Positions 46,394-55,689 of a stretch of 64,000 nt of DNA are shown piece by piece. The translations under genes and the position numbers were made by a program. The first letter of the stretch is position 1. Each line of letters begins with the position of its first letter. Source of the DNA: Enteractinococcus fodinae (GTDB taxonomy: Bacteria; Actinomycetota; Actinomycetes; Actinomycetales; Micrococcaceae); NCBI RefSeq assembly GCF_031458395.1, contig NZ_JAVDYJ010000001.1, positions 806,001-870,000 on the forward strand, written 5' to 3'. The notes under the pieces were generated by a model. It did no database searches. It had not been told where the DNA came from and worked only from the letters and a program-made list of their open reading frames with translations.

Positions 46394-48487
46394 ATGACTC
46401 ACCATCACCACGAGCACCACGGCACACATGACACGCACGATCACCATGCGCCGGACCACGATGACAGCCATGCCGGCCATGCTCATCACGGCCACGGGGA
46501 TCATGGCGATCACGTCGCCCAGTTCCGGTCGCTATTCTGGATTAATCTGCTCCTGGGGATCCCCGTGGTGGCATTTTCTCCCATGTTTGGGCATCTTCTG
46601 GGATACACGGTGCCTGAATGGGGAATCTGGGTTGCCGCGGCGTTAGGCACGGTGATGTATGTCTGGGGTGGGCGCCCTTTCCTGACCGGGGCAGTCGAGG
46701 AAATTCGTGCCCGCGCCCCCGGCATGATGTTGCTCATCTCATTGGGTATCAGCGTGGCCTTCTTCGCTTCGTGGGCCGCCACCCTGGGGCTGGTCGGGCA
46801 GGATCTCGAGTTCTGGTGGGAGCTGGCACTACTTGTTGTCATTATGTTGTTGGGCCACTGGATTGAGATGCGCTCGATCGAACAAACGACCTCTGCTCTC
46901 GACTCTTTGGCAGCTTTATTGCCCGATGAAGCAGAACGCGTTGAAGACGGCGAGATCGTCACGGTCAGTCCCGAGGATTTGAAAGTCGATGACATCGTCC
47001 TGGTCCGCCCCGGGGCAAGCGTGCCTGCCGATGGTCAGATAGTTGAAGGTCAGGCGGCTATTGATGAATCGATGATTACTGGCGAATCGCGCCCGGTGAC
47101 CCGTCACGTAGGAGACGGTGTCACGGCCGGAACAGTCGCCACGGATTCCGGACTTCGGATCCGGGTCACAGCGACCGGAGATGATACCGCACTTGCCGGC
47201 ATTAACCAGCTGGTTGCAGAAGCTCAAGCATCATCATCGCGTGCCCAACGACTGGCAGATCGGGCCGCAGCATTGCTGTTCTGGTACGCACTGGGTGCCG
47301 CTGTCATCACAGCGATCGTGTGGATGATAGTGGGTGGACCCGACGAAGCAATCGTCAGGGTTGTAACGGTCTTGGTGATCGCATGTCCCCACGCTTTGGG
47401 CTTGGCTATCCCGTTGGTGGTTTCCATCGCCACTGAGCGTGCAGCCCGTGGGGGAGTGCTCATCAAAGATCGCTTGGCATTGGAGTCCATGCGCCAGGTC
47501 GACACTGTGCTGTTCGATAAAACCGGTACCTTGACCAAAGGCGACCCTGTGGTCACCGCCATTGAGGCCACCGAGGATTTGACCGCCAATGGGGTGCTCG
47601 CGCTGGCCGCCTCTGCCGAATCTGCCAGTGAACACCCGCTTGCCAAAGCCATCGTCGGGGCAGCTGAGCAACGCGGACTCGAGCCTTTCCCACTGACTGA
47701 TTTCTCCTCCTCCCCGGCAGTCGGAGTGACCGCTACCGTGCAGGGCCAAACCATCCGCGTGGGCGGCCCGTACATGTTGCAAGAGCTCGGCCAGGACGAG
47801 CTGCCGATTGCCCAGGAGTGGCGACACGAAGGCGCCATCATCTTGCACGTCGCGCGTGACGGGGTCGTCATTGGTGCGCTCAAACTGGCAGATGAAATTC
47901 GATCAGAGTCCTATGAGGCGGTTGCAGCCCTGCACCGACTGGGTGTCGAAGTTGTGATGATCACCGGTGATGCCGAAGCAGTCGCGCATCAAGTAGCAGA
48001 CGAATTGAAGATTGATCGAGTCTTTGCCGGGGTTCGTCCCGAAGATAAAGCAGCCAAAGTCGTACAACTACAAGACGAGGGCAAGACCGTGGCGATGGTC
48101 GGTGATGGAGTCAACGACGCCCCAGCACTAGCTCAAGCAAATGTCGGCATCGCCATCGGCGCCGGCACAGATGTCGCCATCGCCTCCGCCGGCGTGATCC
48201 TGGCTAGTTCCGATCCTCGGTCGGTCTTATCAGTGATTGAGTTGTCCCGCGCGACGTACCGGAAGATGAAACAAAACCTCTGGTGGGCTGCCGGCTACAA
48301 CCTCTTGGCGGTTCCGCTGGCGGCTGGCATCTTGGCCCCGATAGGGTTCGTGCTCCCGATGTCGGTGGGGGCCATCTTGATGTCACTGTCGACCGTGGTG
48401 GTGGCGCTGAACGCACAGCTGCTTCGTCGCATTGATCTGAGACCGGAAGCCAGCACCCGCGCAATCTTAGAGAGCACGTCGGCCTGA
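46394..48487 (+). CDS. Copper-type heavy-metal-translocating P-type ATPase (CopB-like)
   Basis: A 697-residue P1B-type ATPase that pumps a metal ion across the membrane. The N terminus is extremely His-rich (more than 20 His in the first 45 residues), replacing a CxxC metal domain. The transmembrane metal site is CPH (Cys331), characteristic of the CopB group. The phosphorylated aspartate is Asp375 in DKTGT; TGES, HPLAKAI and MVGDGVNDAPAL are intact. Copper or silver export is most likely. The ATG follows GAGAGGC, and the tandem repeat upstream may be its operator. Confidence 0.92.
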   Translation: MTHHHHEHHGTHDTHDHHAPDHDDSHAGHAHHGHGDHGDHVAQFRSLFWINLLLGIPVVAFSPMFGHLLGYTVPEWGIWVAAALGTVMYVWGGRPFLTGAVEEIRARAPGMMLLISLGISVAFFASWAATLGLVGQDLEFWWELALLVVIMLLGHWIEMRSIEQTTSALDSLAALLPDEAERVEDGEIVTVSPEDLKVDDIVLVRPGASVPADGQIVEGQAAIDESMITGESRPVTRHVGDGVTAGTVATDSGLRIRVTATGDDTALAGINQLVAEAQASSSRAQRLADRAAALLFWYALGAAVITAIVWMIVGGPDEAIVRVVTVLVIACPHALGLAIPLVVSIATERAARGGVLIKDRLALESMRQVDTVLFDKTGTLTKGDPVVTAIEATEDLTANGVLALAASAESASEHPLAKAIVGAAEQRGLEPFPLTDFSSSPAVGVTATVQGQTIRVGGPYMLQELGQDELPIAQEWRHEGAIILHVARDGVVIGALKLADEIRSESYEAVAALHRLGVEVVMITGDAEAVAHQVADELKIDRVFAGVRPEDKAAKVVQLQDEGKTVAMVGDGVNDAPALAQANVGIAIGAGTDVAIASAGVILASSDPRSVLSVIELSRATYRKMKQNLWWAAGYNLLAVPLAAGILAPIGFVLPMSVGAILMSLSTVVVALNAQLLRRIDLRPEASTRAILESTSA

Positions 48488-48508
48488 CACAGCCGTCCAG
48501 TGGATCTG

Positions 48509-49441
48509 TCAGTCGACGAGTGAGCGAATCGCTGGGCTCTGCTCAGCAAGCTCATGGACGGTCGAAGCAATCAAATCATGCATTACCTCAGCTGCTCTAC
48601 CCAACTGGGCGTCTTTGCGATGGGCCAGCGAAATAGTGCGCTTCAGCGATGGTTCAGTAAGGCGTCGGGAAGAGAACCCGGGGCGATCGACCAACACCGT
48701 GGCTGGCACGACGGCAACACCAAGACCGCGCTCGACGAACCGTAAGACCGCATCCATCTCAGCACCCTCTAATACCACGTTGGGGGTGAGGCCCTGTTGC
48801 CGATAAGCGTCCATGGTGGTCGCACGCAAGTCATAACTTTGGGAAAACACAATTTGAGGGATCCCCGCCAACTGGCTCAAGGTCAGCTCTTGGTCGTAGC
48901 CTTCCAAGTACTGCTGGTCGGAGGAGATCACCACCAACTCTTCGACCAGCAATGGAATGTGCTCTAAAGCCCCGGTTGCACCAGGATCATGGTCCGAGGC
49001 AACAACCAGCGCCAAATCTATCGTGCCGCCGACCAACTCGTTGAGCAGCTGACGAGACCCTGACTCGCGTAGTTGGAGCTCCACTCCCGGGTACTGACGG
49101 TGATAAGGGCCAATGACTTCAGCAACCACTGAGACGCACATACTTGGGGGAGCCCCAAGCCGCACGCGCCCCTGATGCAAACCTGCCAGTTCTTGCATTT
49201 GCACGCGGATATAGTCGGCATCTGCCAACATGCGGGACGCCACCGGCAACAAAGCTTCCCCAGCTGCCGTGAGCGAAATATTGCCCCGGGCGCGGTTGAA
49301 TAACGTGGTCCCCAACTCAGCCTCCAACGTCGAGATTTGTCGACTCAATGTCGGTTGGGCGAGGTGAAGATCGGCTGCTGCCTTGGTGAAATGCCCGGTT
49401 TCAGCGACCGCGAGAAAACTCTGCAACTGTTCGAGATTCAT
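48509..49441 (-). CDS. LysR-family transcriptional regulator
   Basis: A 310-residue LTTR. The N-terminal winged HTH is complete (MNLEQLQSFLAVAETGHFTK, then AAADLHLAQPTLSRQISTLE), followed by a two-lobed effector domain. The domain ordering and the GAPPSM start of the effector domain fit the group that includes CynR/CbbR-like regulators. It is divergent from the fumarate-reductase-like flavoprotein gene, so it probably controls that gene. The ATG lies 6 nt after a TATGCT hexamer with no Shine-Dalgarno, so it should be leaderless. Confidence 0.88.
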   Translation of the reverse strand: MNLEQLQSFLAVAETGHFTKAAADLHLAQPTLSRQISTLEAELGTTLFNRARGNISLTAAGEALLPVASRMLADADYIRVQMQELAGLHQGRVRLGAPPSMCVSVVAEVIGPYHRQYPGVELQLRESGSRQLLNELVGGTIDLALVVASDHDPGATGALEHIPLLVEELVVISSDQQYLEGYDQELTLSQLAGIPQIVFSQSYDLRATTMDAYRQQGLTPNVVLEGAEMDAVLRFVERGLGVAVVPATVLVDRPGFSSRRLTEPSLKRTISLAHRKDAQLGRAAEVMHDLIASTVHELAEQSPAIRSLVD

Positions 49442-49517
49442 GTCGATAGCATATCTGTATCGTGACCACTGAGATAATTCATTGGACTCATGGTGGATCG
49501 GTTTATAGCGTGAGAGC

Positions 49518-51257
49518 ATGATGAAACGAAACCACCAAGAACAACAGATTTCTACCAGTGTGCTGGTCATCGGCACCGGCGGTTCAGGACTGCGATCCGC
49601 AATCGAACTCGCCGAACGAGGCGTCGCGGTCACTGCAGTTGGTAAGCGTCCACGCCATGATGCCCACACCGCGCTCGCAGCCGGTGGCATCAATGCGCCC
49701 TTGGGGACCATGGATGCTGACGATAGCTGGCAGCAACACGCCGCAGACACCATTAAAGAAAGCTACTACCTGGCCGACCCACGGACCGTCGAAATCGTCA
49801 CCAAAGGCGCAGCCGAAGGTATCGCTGATCTAGAACGCTATGGCATGGGCTTTGCTCGCGAAAAAGACGGCCGCATTTCACAGCGCTTCTTCGGAGCCCA
49901 TACGTTCCGTCGGACGGCCTTCGCTGGAGACTACACCGGTCTGGAAATTCAGCGCAGCCTGGTCGAACACAGTGAACGTCTAGAGATTCCTATTCTCGAT
50001 ACCGTCTACATCACCGATATCTTGACTACCGATAACCAAGTGTTCGGTGCCTACGGTTTCGACCTCCACAACGGAACCCGGTATCTCATCCATGCGGACG
50101 CCATCATCCTGGCTGCCGGTGGCCATAACCGGATCTGGCGACGCACCTCATCCAGACGAGATGAAAACACCGGCGACTCGTTTCGGCTGGCAGTCGAAGC
50201 CGGAGCAAGACTTCGCGACCCAGAGCTCGTGCAATTCCATCCCTCCGGCATCATCGAACCCGAACACGCTGCCGGGACGTTGATCTCTGAGGCCGCTCGA
50301 GGTGAAGGCGGCATTCTGCGCAATGCCCTCGGTGAGCGTTTCATGGAACGCTACGACCCAGAACGCATGGAACTGTCCACCCGCGACCGGGTTGCCCTGG
50401 CCGCTTATACGGAAATCCAAGAAGGGCGTGGCACTGAAAACGGGGGAGTATGGCTCGATATTTCCCACCTACCGCGCCAGACCATCATGGAACGACTCCC
50501 ACGCGTGTACCAGACCATGATCGAAGTACAAATGCTCGATATCACCCGCGAACCCATCGAGATCGCACCGACCGCGCACTATTCCATGGGCGGAGTCTGG
50601 GTGCATCCCGAAGACCACTCAACCGATGTTGAAGGACTGTATGCAATTGGTGAAGCATCCAGTGGCTTGCACGGTGCAAACCGGCTGGGCGGCAACTCAC
50701 TGATTGAACTGCTCGTGTTCGGGCGAATCGTGGGACAAGCCGCCGCCGAGTATTCGGTGAACCTGGAAGCCCAGACGCGATCCGCCGATGCGGTCGACGC
50801 CGCACGGGGTGAGCTTGACCGGCTCCTTGCCGCAGATGGACCAGAAAACGTCCGAGCACTCCAACGCGCCATCCGAAATATGATGACCGACCACGCGGGT
50901 GTTGTGCGGTCTGAAGATGGACTCAAGGAAGGCCTAGGCCAGCTCGATGATATTGAGACTCGCATGGAAGATCTCGGCATTCATCCGGATATCGCCGGGT
51001 TCCAAGATTTGGCCCACGCCTATGACCTGAAATCTTCTGCGCTGTCTGCACGGGCCACGCTCGAAGCAGCCCTTGAACGACGCGAAACTCGTGGCGCACA
51101 TAACCGCAGCGACTACCCCGACTTAGATCCAGAGCTGCAGGTCAATCTGGTCTGGTCACCTGCAACCGGTGTTAGCCGCGAAGCAATCGCTCCAGTCCCG
51201 GATGAGATCAGCGAGCTCATCCGTGAAGTCAGCACCGAAGGCAAACTCGTCGAATAA
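49518..51257 (+). CDS. Orphan fumarate reductase/succinate dehydrogenase-like flavoprotein
   Basis: A 579-residue FAD enzyme of the SdhA/FrdA/NadB family. The dinucleotide fold (VLVIGTGGSGLRSAIELAE) is at the N terminus. AHTALAAGGINA keeps the His-Thr pair used for covalent FAD attachment in SdhA/FrdA. The substrate-site sequences RGEGGILRN, HYSMGGVWV and HGANRLGGNSL are present. No iron-sulfur or membrane-anchor subunit is encoded nearby, so it may be a soluble reductase, oxidase or aspartate-oxidase-like enzyme. The divergent LysR gene suggests substrate-induced expression. Confidence 0.82.
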   Translation: MMKRNHQEQQISTSVLVIGTGGSGLRSAIELAERGVAVTAVGKRPRHDAHTALAAGGINAPLGTMDADDSWQQHAADTIKESYYLADPRTVEIVTKGAAEGIADLERYGMGFAREKDGRISQRFFGAHTFRRTAFAGDYTGLEIQRSLVEHSERLEIPILDTVYITDILTTDNQVFGAYGFDLHNGTRYLIHADAIILAAGGHNRIWRRTSSRRDENTGDSFRLAVEAGARLRDPELVQFHPSGIIEPEHAAGTLISEAARGEGGILRNALGERFMERYDPERMELSTRDRVALAAYTEIQEGRGTENGGVWLDISHLPRQTIMERLPRVYQTMIEVQMLDITREPIEIAPTAHYSMGGVWVHPEDHSTDVEGLYAIGEASSGLHGANRLGGNSLIELLVFGRIVGQAAAEYSVNLEAQTRSADAVDAARGELDRLLAADGPENVRALQRAIRNMMTDHAGVVRSEDGLKEGLGQLDDIETRMEDLGIHPDIAGFQDLAHAYDLKSSALSARATLEAALERRETRGAHNRSDYPDLDPELQVNLVWSPATGVSREAIAPVPDEISELIREVSTEGKLVE

Positions 51258-51377
51258 CACGTAACCTCCGTTGACCTGAGGCCGGACTTCGGGCCAACGG
51301 AGCTGCGTATTTCCGCTGAACGTTCAAAATCGACCACGGCGAAGCCTGGACCTATCCCAACGGGTAGAGTAGGGGCC

Positions 51378-52463
51378 GTGTCTTTATCAATAGGTTTTGT
51401 CGGACTGCCCAACGTCGGTAAGTCAACGTTATTTAATGCCATCACTCGTCAGACGGTTCTCGCAGCGAACTACCCGTTCGCGACAATCGAACCCAACGTC
51501 GGGATCGTTAATCTCCCGGATGAGCGCTTAGACAAGCTCGCAGAAATTTTTGGTTCCCAGAAAATCCTGCCGGCCACCGTCTCGTTCGTGGATATCGCGG
51601 GCATTGTGAAAGGCGCATCCGAAGGGGAAGGCCTCGGCAACCAGTTCTTAGCTAACATTCGCGAATCTTCCGCTATCGCCCAGGTCGTTCGCGTCTTCGA
51701 AGACTCCGACGTGATGCACGTTGACGGGAAGATTGATCCGGCCTCCGATATGGAGACCATCAATACCGAACTGATCCTGGCAGATATGCAGACCTTAGAG
51801 CGCGCGATCCCGCGCGTTGAAAAAGAGGTCAAAGGTAAGAAGACCGATAAAGAGGTCTTGGACGCAATGCAGGCAGCGCAAACCGTCCTGGAGCGTGGCG
51901 ACACCATCTTCTCGTCTATCGACTCGGACAAGCTAGACATGGACAATCTGCAGGAGCTCAACCTCCTGACCGCCAAGCCATTCATCTACGTCTTTAACTC
52001 AGACGACGCCGTACTTTCGGATGAAGCCAAGCAACAAGAACTCCGCGACATGGTGGCGCCGGCCCGCGCGGTATTCCTCGACGCGCAGTTCGAATCTGAA
52101 CTTGTAGAGCTGTCTGAAGAAGAAGCCCAAGAGATGCTTGAGATGGCCGGCCGCGAGGAGTCCGGGATGGATCAGCTTGCACGCGTTGGCTTTGAAACGC
52201 TAGGTCTACAGACCTACCTGACCGCAGGACCGAAAGAAGCCCGCGCGTGGACCATCCGCGTCGGCGACACCGCACCGGAAGCCGCAGGAGTCATCCACAC
52301 TGACTTCCAGCGCGGCTTTATCCGTGCTGAAGTCGTTTCCTTCGAGGATCTCGTGGCTGCCGGTTCAATGGCTGAAGCCAAAGCACAGGGCAAAGTACGC
52401 CTGGAAGGCAAGGACTACCTGATGCAAGATGGCGACGTTGTTGAGTTTCGGTTTAATGTTTAA
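51378..52463 (+). CDS. ychF: Redox-regulated ATPase YchF (Obg-family P-loop protein)
   Basis: A 361-residue ribosome-associated P-loop NTPase that prefers ATP. G1 is [15 protein letters not shown]3 follows as [20 protein letters not shown], and the G4 region reads YVFNSDDAV rather than NKxD. The C-terminal TGS-like domain ([18 protein letters not shown] and [16 protein letters not shown]) is complete. The GTG start is 7 nt after a TAGAGT hexamer, so the mRNA may be leaderless. Confidence 0.95.
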   Translation: MSLSIGFVGLPNVGKSTLFNAITRQTVLAANYPFATIEPNVGIVNLPDERLDKLAEIFGSQKILPATVSFVDIAGIVKGASEGEGLGNQFLANIRESSAIAQVVRVFEDSDVMHVDGKIDPASDMETINTELILADMQTLERAIPRVEKEVKGKKTDKEVLDAMQAAQTVLERGDTIFSSIDSDKLDMDNLQELNLLTAKPFIYVFNSDDAVLSDEAKQQELRDMVAPARAVFLDAQFESELVELSEEEAQEMLEMAGREESGMDQLARVGFETLGLQTYLTAGPKEARAWTIRVGDTAPEAAGVIHTDFQRGFIRAEVVSFEDLVAAGSMAEAKAQGKVRLEGKDYLMQDGDVVEFRFNV

Positions 52464-53146
52464 CGGTATCCGTCCTGGCCTTGTAGTGAACGTGAAGGTA
52501 ACGGGCAACCTCTCTTAGTGCGTGGCTGTATGCGACAGGTATAACAGAGCTAAGGTTTCGCGCTCATGACCTGTGGTGTGAGCCGATTGCTCAATATGAA
52601 CATGGTGCGTCGAGGGGTAGGAGAAAGACTCTTTCGATCAGACGTCTTACCACTGGAGAAACGAGCAAGGAACACTGAGCGTCGCTAGGGGTGCTGGTTG
52701 TTTCTCAAGATTGGACGCTGGTCCTGGGCGACCCAGGTGCTCTGCTCGCCTTGCCGGATGTCGAAGCGATTATGCAGTTGGTACTAACGGTAAAGCAACT
52801 ACTCAGGCCCGAAACGACCTCGCCCAAGCTGGTCAGACTCCCATACAGTCCATTGATTAGCTTATCGCTACTGTAAAAGCGAGGAGCGCTGTTGTGGTGC
52901 TGAAATTCCTCCGAATGCTCGGAGCGCCGGGAACGGCAACAGGAAATTGCGAAGCCATCCGGCACTTCGTCAGACGGCGAACCAGGCGTGTTTGCATAGT
53001 TACGGACAGTATCTGAATGACCGGTTTAGTACTGACTTGGCTGCGGGTAGCTTGGTTCAGGCAGAGCTCCAGGTCAGGTGCTACTCGGTTCAGGTGACCA
53101 TCTGAGTTCGCGTAGATGTGGGTGCCTTGGAGCGCTTGAGTGTTGT
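52464..53146. other. Long stretch without a convincing gene
   Basis: These 683 bp between ychF and the convergent SCO1664-family gene hold only short open frames with atypical composition and no ribosome binding site. I find no tRNA, hairpin terminator, or repeat. In related Actinobacteria mshC often follows the SCO1664 gene, and nothing like it is visible here. It may be a degraded gene, an old insertion or an RNA-coding region that I cannot identify. Confidence 0.5.
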
Positions 53147-53914
53147 TTAGAACAGCGGCCAAGGAATCGCAGGCATATGGCCGCTGGGTGCAGGGAACTG
53201 CCCGGTTCGGCGTAAGTCGGTGCAGCGGCTCGCTAGGGCGGAAAGTTCGTTGGAACTTAGAAGTGTGGCTAGCTCTTGGCCAAGCTCACCGGATAACGCT
53301 TGGTTTAGCTGATGGATCCCGTCCAATTCTGCATCGGTCAGTGGCTCGCCTACCCACCCCCAGAGCACGGTGCGGAGTTTAGGTTCATGATGAAAGCTCA
53401 ACCCATGGTCCACGCCGTACTGGTGTCCATCGAGCATGGCGAGAACATGGTCGCCTTTTCGATCGGCGTTGTTGATTAGAGCGTCGAATATCGCCATGCG
53501 TCGTAGCTCCGGGCTGTCTTCGTGCAGCAGTGTGACCTGTTCCCCGTCCCCATCCTGTCCGTGCAGAACGGTCTTCCAGCCCGTGGTCGGCAGTTGGTGG
53601 GTAGGCACCAGGTTTACTGCATGCTGTGTGGGATCTGTCTCCTGCCACAGTTGCACCATGCCTTCTCCGAAACGACCATCGCGCAGCCACGTGCGCGGCA
53701 CCAAGTTCCAGCCGAGGGCCTCGGATACGAGAAAGGCGGCTACTTCCCGGTGGGCTAAGGTGGCGTGCGGAAAATCCCATAGTGGTTTTTCGCCAGCTAT
53801 CGGCTTGTAGACGACGCTTACTTCACCGATATTCCCCAAGAAAGTCGCATTTGACGCTGTGGTGATGCGGCCGGTGAGTTCCAGCTCGGCGGTGAGCAGA
53901 TTTTGGTCGGGCAT
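53147..53914 (-). CDS. SCO1664 family protein (kinase-like)
   Basis: A 255-residue protein with the SCO1664 pattern: VYKPIAGEKPLWDFPHATLAHREVAAFL (named by VYKPIAGEKPLWDFP), then RRMAIFDALINNADRKGDHVL and the histidine loop YGVDHGLSFHHEPKLRTVLW. These correspond to a lysine, a catalytic DxxxNxDR-type loop and a DH metal motif of PI3/PI4-kinase-like enzymes. No substrate is known. It overlaps the DUF3090 gene by one base (TAATG) and belongs to a three-gene operon. Confidence 0.88.
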   Translation of the reverse strand: MPDQNLLTAELELTGRITTASNATFLGNIGEVSVVYKPIAGEKPLWDFPHATLAHREVAAFLVSEALGWNLVPRTWLRDGRFGEGMVQLWQETDPTQHAVNLVPTHQLPTTGWKTVLHGQDGDGEQVTLLHEDSPELRRMAIFDALINNADRKGDHVLAMLDGHQYGVDHGLSFHHEPKLRTVLWGWVGEPLTDAELDGIHQLNQALSGELGQELATLLSSNELSALASRCTDLRRTGQFPAPSGHMPAIPWPLF

Positions 53915-54459
53915 TACAGTTCGGGTTCGGCGCAGGTGTGGCCGTCGGGGTCAATGGGGTGACCGCAGTTGGCGCAAATTGGTCGCCCTGCTGCCACTAT
54001 TTCATCGCTCCGTTTGGCAAAAGTGCGGGCCATACCGACCGGCATCCGCACCCGCAGCATTTCATTCGAAGTTGGATTTTGCTGTGCGAGTTCATTGTCG
54101 ATATCGGAATCATTTAGGGCAAAGGCTTCGAGCACAACCTGTGCTGTGCTGGGATCCCAGCCTAGGTTCATGTTGCCCACCCGGAAGAGTTCGACAACAT
54201 CTTCTAAGGGTTCATTATCGACCAGTTCCACGGGGGTATGCGTTGGAACGCTGTGTGGGTTCCCTTCAATGGAGCTCAGTTCATCAAGAATCTTGTCGAT
54301 CATTTCTGCGAGTAGCGCCGCCTGCTGTTTCTCGAGGGCAATACTAGCCAGCTGGGCTCCGGCGCGTGCCTGCAAATAGAACGTGCGTTCACCCGGCTTG
54401 CCGATGGTTCCAATGACGACGCGATCGGGCCAATTAAACTCGTGGACTGTTGTGGGCAT
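53914..54459 (-). CDS. DUF3090 family protein
   Basis: A 181-residue soluble protein. The start (VHEFNWPDRVVIGTIGKPGERTFYLQAR, named by GTIGKPGERTFYLQA) and the C-terminal zinc-binding-like cysteine pair CANCGHPIDPDGHTCAEPEL are typical of DUF3090. The C-terminal knuckle is C-x2-C-x10-C with a nearby His. Members are encoded between the MSMEG_4193-type phosphatase and the SCO1664 gene, as here. The function is unknown. Confidence 0.9.
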   Translation of the reverse strand: MPTTVHEFNWPDRVVIGTIGKPGERTFYLQARAGAQLASIALEKQQAALLAEMIDKILDELSSIEGNPHSVPTHTPVELVDNEPLEDVVELFRVGNMNLGWDPSTAQVVLEAFALNDSDIDNELAQQNPTSNEMLRVRMPVGMARTFAKRSDEIVAAGRPICANCGHPIDPDGHTCAEPEL

Positions 54460-54483
54460 GTTAAAATCCTAGACCTGTTGTGT

Positions 54484-55176
54484 TCATGATGCTTGGTGGC
54501 CTGCTCCGCCGCCTACCGGGGCTTCGGAAGTGTCCAGGCCCGGAGCGAGCCAGGAGAGATCTCCGGCTTCAGTGTTTATGCCGTACACCCGCGGGCTGCC
54601 TGTACCGTAATGCACAATCGATGCGGAGGCTGGTCCTACACTCAGACGCTGAAAGAGATCCAGGTGCATTCCTAACGCATCAGCCAGGATGGACTTGATG
54701 ATGTCCCCGTGGCTGACCGCAACCCACACCGCGCGTTTTCCATGTTCTGTTTCGAAGGCTGCGTCGTAACGCCGAATGGCTGACACTGCTCGGACCTGCA
54801 TTCCCGCCATGGTTTCCCCACCTGGAAAAGTCACTCCCGAAGGGTGTGACTGCACCTGCGACCAAAGTTCTTCCTTGGCCAGCTCGGTGAGGGTACCGCC
54901 TTGCCAGGACCCATAATCGCATTCGTTCAAACCCGAATCCGTGAGCAGCTCGGATGTTTGTGCCTGGCGTTGCAGCACGGCCTCGGCAGTTTGTAGGCAG
55001 CGCTCCAACGGGCTGGAAACCACGCCAACTAGGGGTACTGCCGCCAAGCGTTCCGCGGTGTGCGCTGCCTGCTTGTGTCCGGTTTCATCGAGTCTGACCC
55101 CAGGGGACCGGCCTGCTAACACTCCGGTGGCGTTCGCTGTCGTGCGGCCGTGCCGCACGAGAATAACTGTGGCCAT
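54484..55176 (-). CDS. Histidine phosphatase family protein (MSMEG_4193-like)
   Basis: A 230-residue phosphoglycerate-mutase-like enzyme. The catalytic RHG motif (VILVRHGRTTANATGVLAG) is at the N terminus and the second histidine is in WVAVSHGDIIKSILADAL. The NECDYGSWQGGTL segment has the acidic general acid. It is the first gene of the leftward operon with DUF3090 and SCO1664, 24 bp upstream of DUF3090. It should dephosphorylate or isomerise a small phosphorylated metabolite, otherwise unassigned. Confidence 0.9.
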   Translation of the reverse strand: MATVILVRHGRTTANATGVLAGRSPGVRLDETGHKQAAHTAERLAAVPLVGVVSSPLERCLQTAEAVLQRQAQTSELLTDSGLNECDYGSWQGGTLTELAKEELWSQVQSHPSGVTFPGGETMAGMQVRAVSAIRRYDAAFETEHGKRAVWVAVSHGDIIKSILADALGMHLDLFQRLSVGPASASIVHYGTGSPRVYGINTEAGDLSWLAPGLDTSEAPVGGGAGHQAS

Positions 55177-55399
55177 AGACCCAGCCTAGTCATCAGTCTC
55201 ATGACATGGCGATTCCTCAGCCGTGTGTGGTCACTTTCGTCAGACTTTGCTGGAGGCCAGCTGTATGCCTCCGATGATGAATATCTGACGGAAGTTACTG
55301 ACGCATTGGTTATTGAGTGGCTGCGGGCAACGAAGTGCAGCTTCCCGAACTTAGGAGGTTATTCGGTCACGGAATGCGGTCGAATCCCGCTTTAGCATC

Positions 55400-55430
55400 T
55401 AGCGTTAATAACGCATCCCGTTAGACGCTA
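55400..55430. promoter_or_regulatory. Nested palindromes, putative higBA operator
   Basis: A perfect palindrome GCGTTA-A-TAACGC (55402-55414) lies inside a wider inverted pair TAGCGT (55400-55405) and ACGCTA (55425-55430), just before the GTG of higB. HigA-type antitoxins bind such repeats to repress their own operon. No experimental support exists. Confidence 0.5.
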
Positions 55431-55435
55431 TCAGT

Positions 55436-55689
55436 GTGATTAGGTCGTTTGGCAACAAGGACACCGAGCGACTGTGGCGTCGTGAGCGCGTCCCATCCAT
55501 CGATCCTCGGATCCAGCGGGTGGCATTGAGTAAGCTTCATCAGGTGGGATCCGCAGTGGCACTGAATGACCTGCGGAGTCCACCGGGAAACCGGCTCGAA
55601 GCTCTGCAGGACGACCGGACCGGACCGTACAGCATCAGTGGCGAATTTGTTTCGTTTGGACAGAGGAGGAGATCGTTGACTACCACTGA
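55436..55689 (+). pseudogene. higB: Degraded HigB-type toxin gene
   Basis: The first 67 codons (MIRSFGNKDTERLWRRERVP onward, through GNRLEALQDDRTGPYSI) match a RelE/HigB ribosome-dependent mRNA interferase. After Tyr-Ser-Ile the frame shifts. The expected continuation QWRICFVWTEEEIVDYH and a TGA stop (55687-55689) are found in another frame, so about 13 nt are missing, plus a few codons between the WTE and EIVDYH parts compared with intact relatives as I remember them. The conserved C-terminal half is not translated in frame, so the toxin should be dead. In the shifted frame translation runs on into higA. Confidence 0.8.

Noticed and set aside
52691-52965. Short frames in both directions in the ychF-SCO1664 gap
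   Set aside because: They lack ribosome binding sites and their Ser-rich or low-complexity translations match nothing I recognise.
55372-55388. tRNA T-arm-like string (GCGG, TCGAATC, CCGC)
   Set aside because: The loop starts TCGAA instead of TTCRA and no acceptor, D or anticodon arms can be drawn around it.
55201-55395. 64-codon frame beginning MTWRFLSRVW upstream of the higBA locus
   Set aside because: It has no ribosome binding site, no plausible -10 at leaderless spacing and no recognised family. It may simply be leader sequence.
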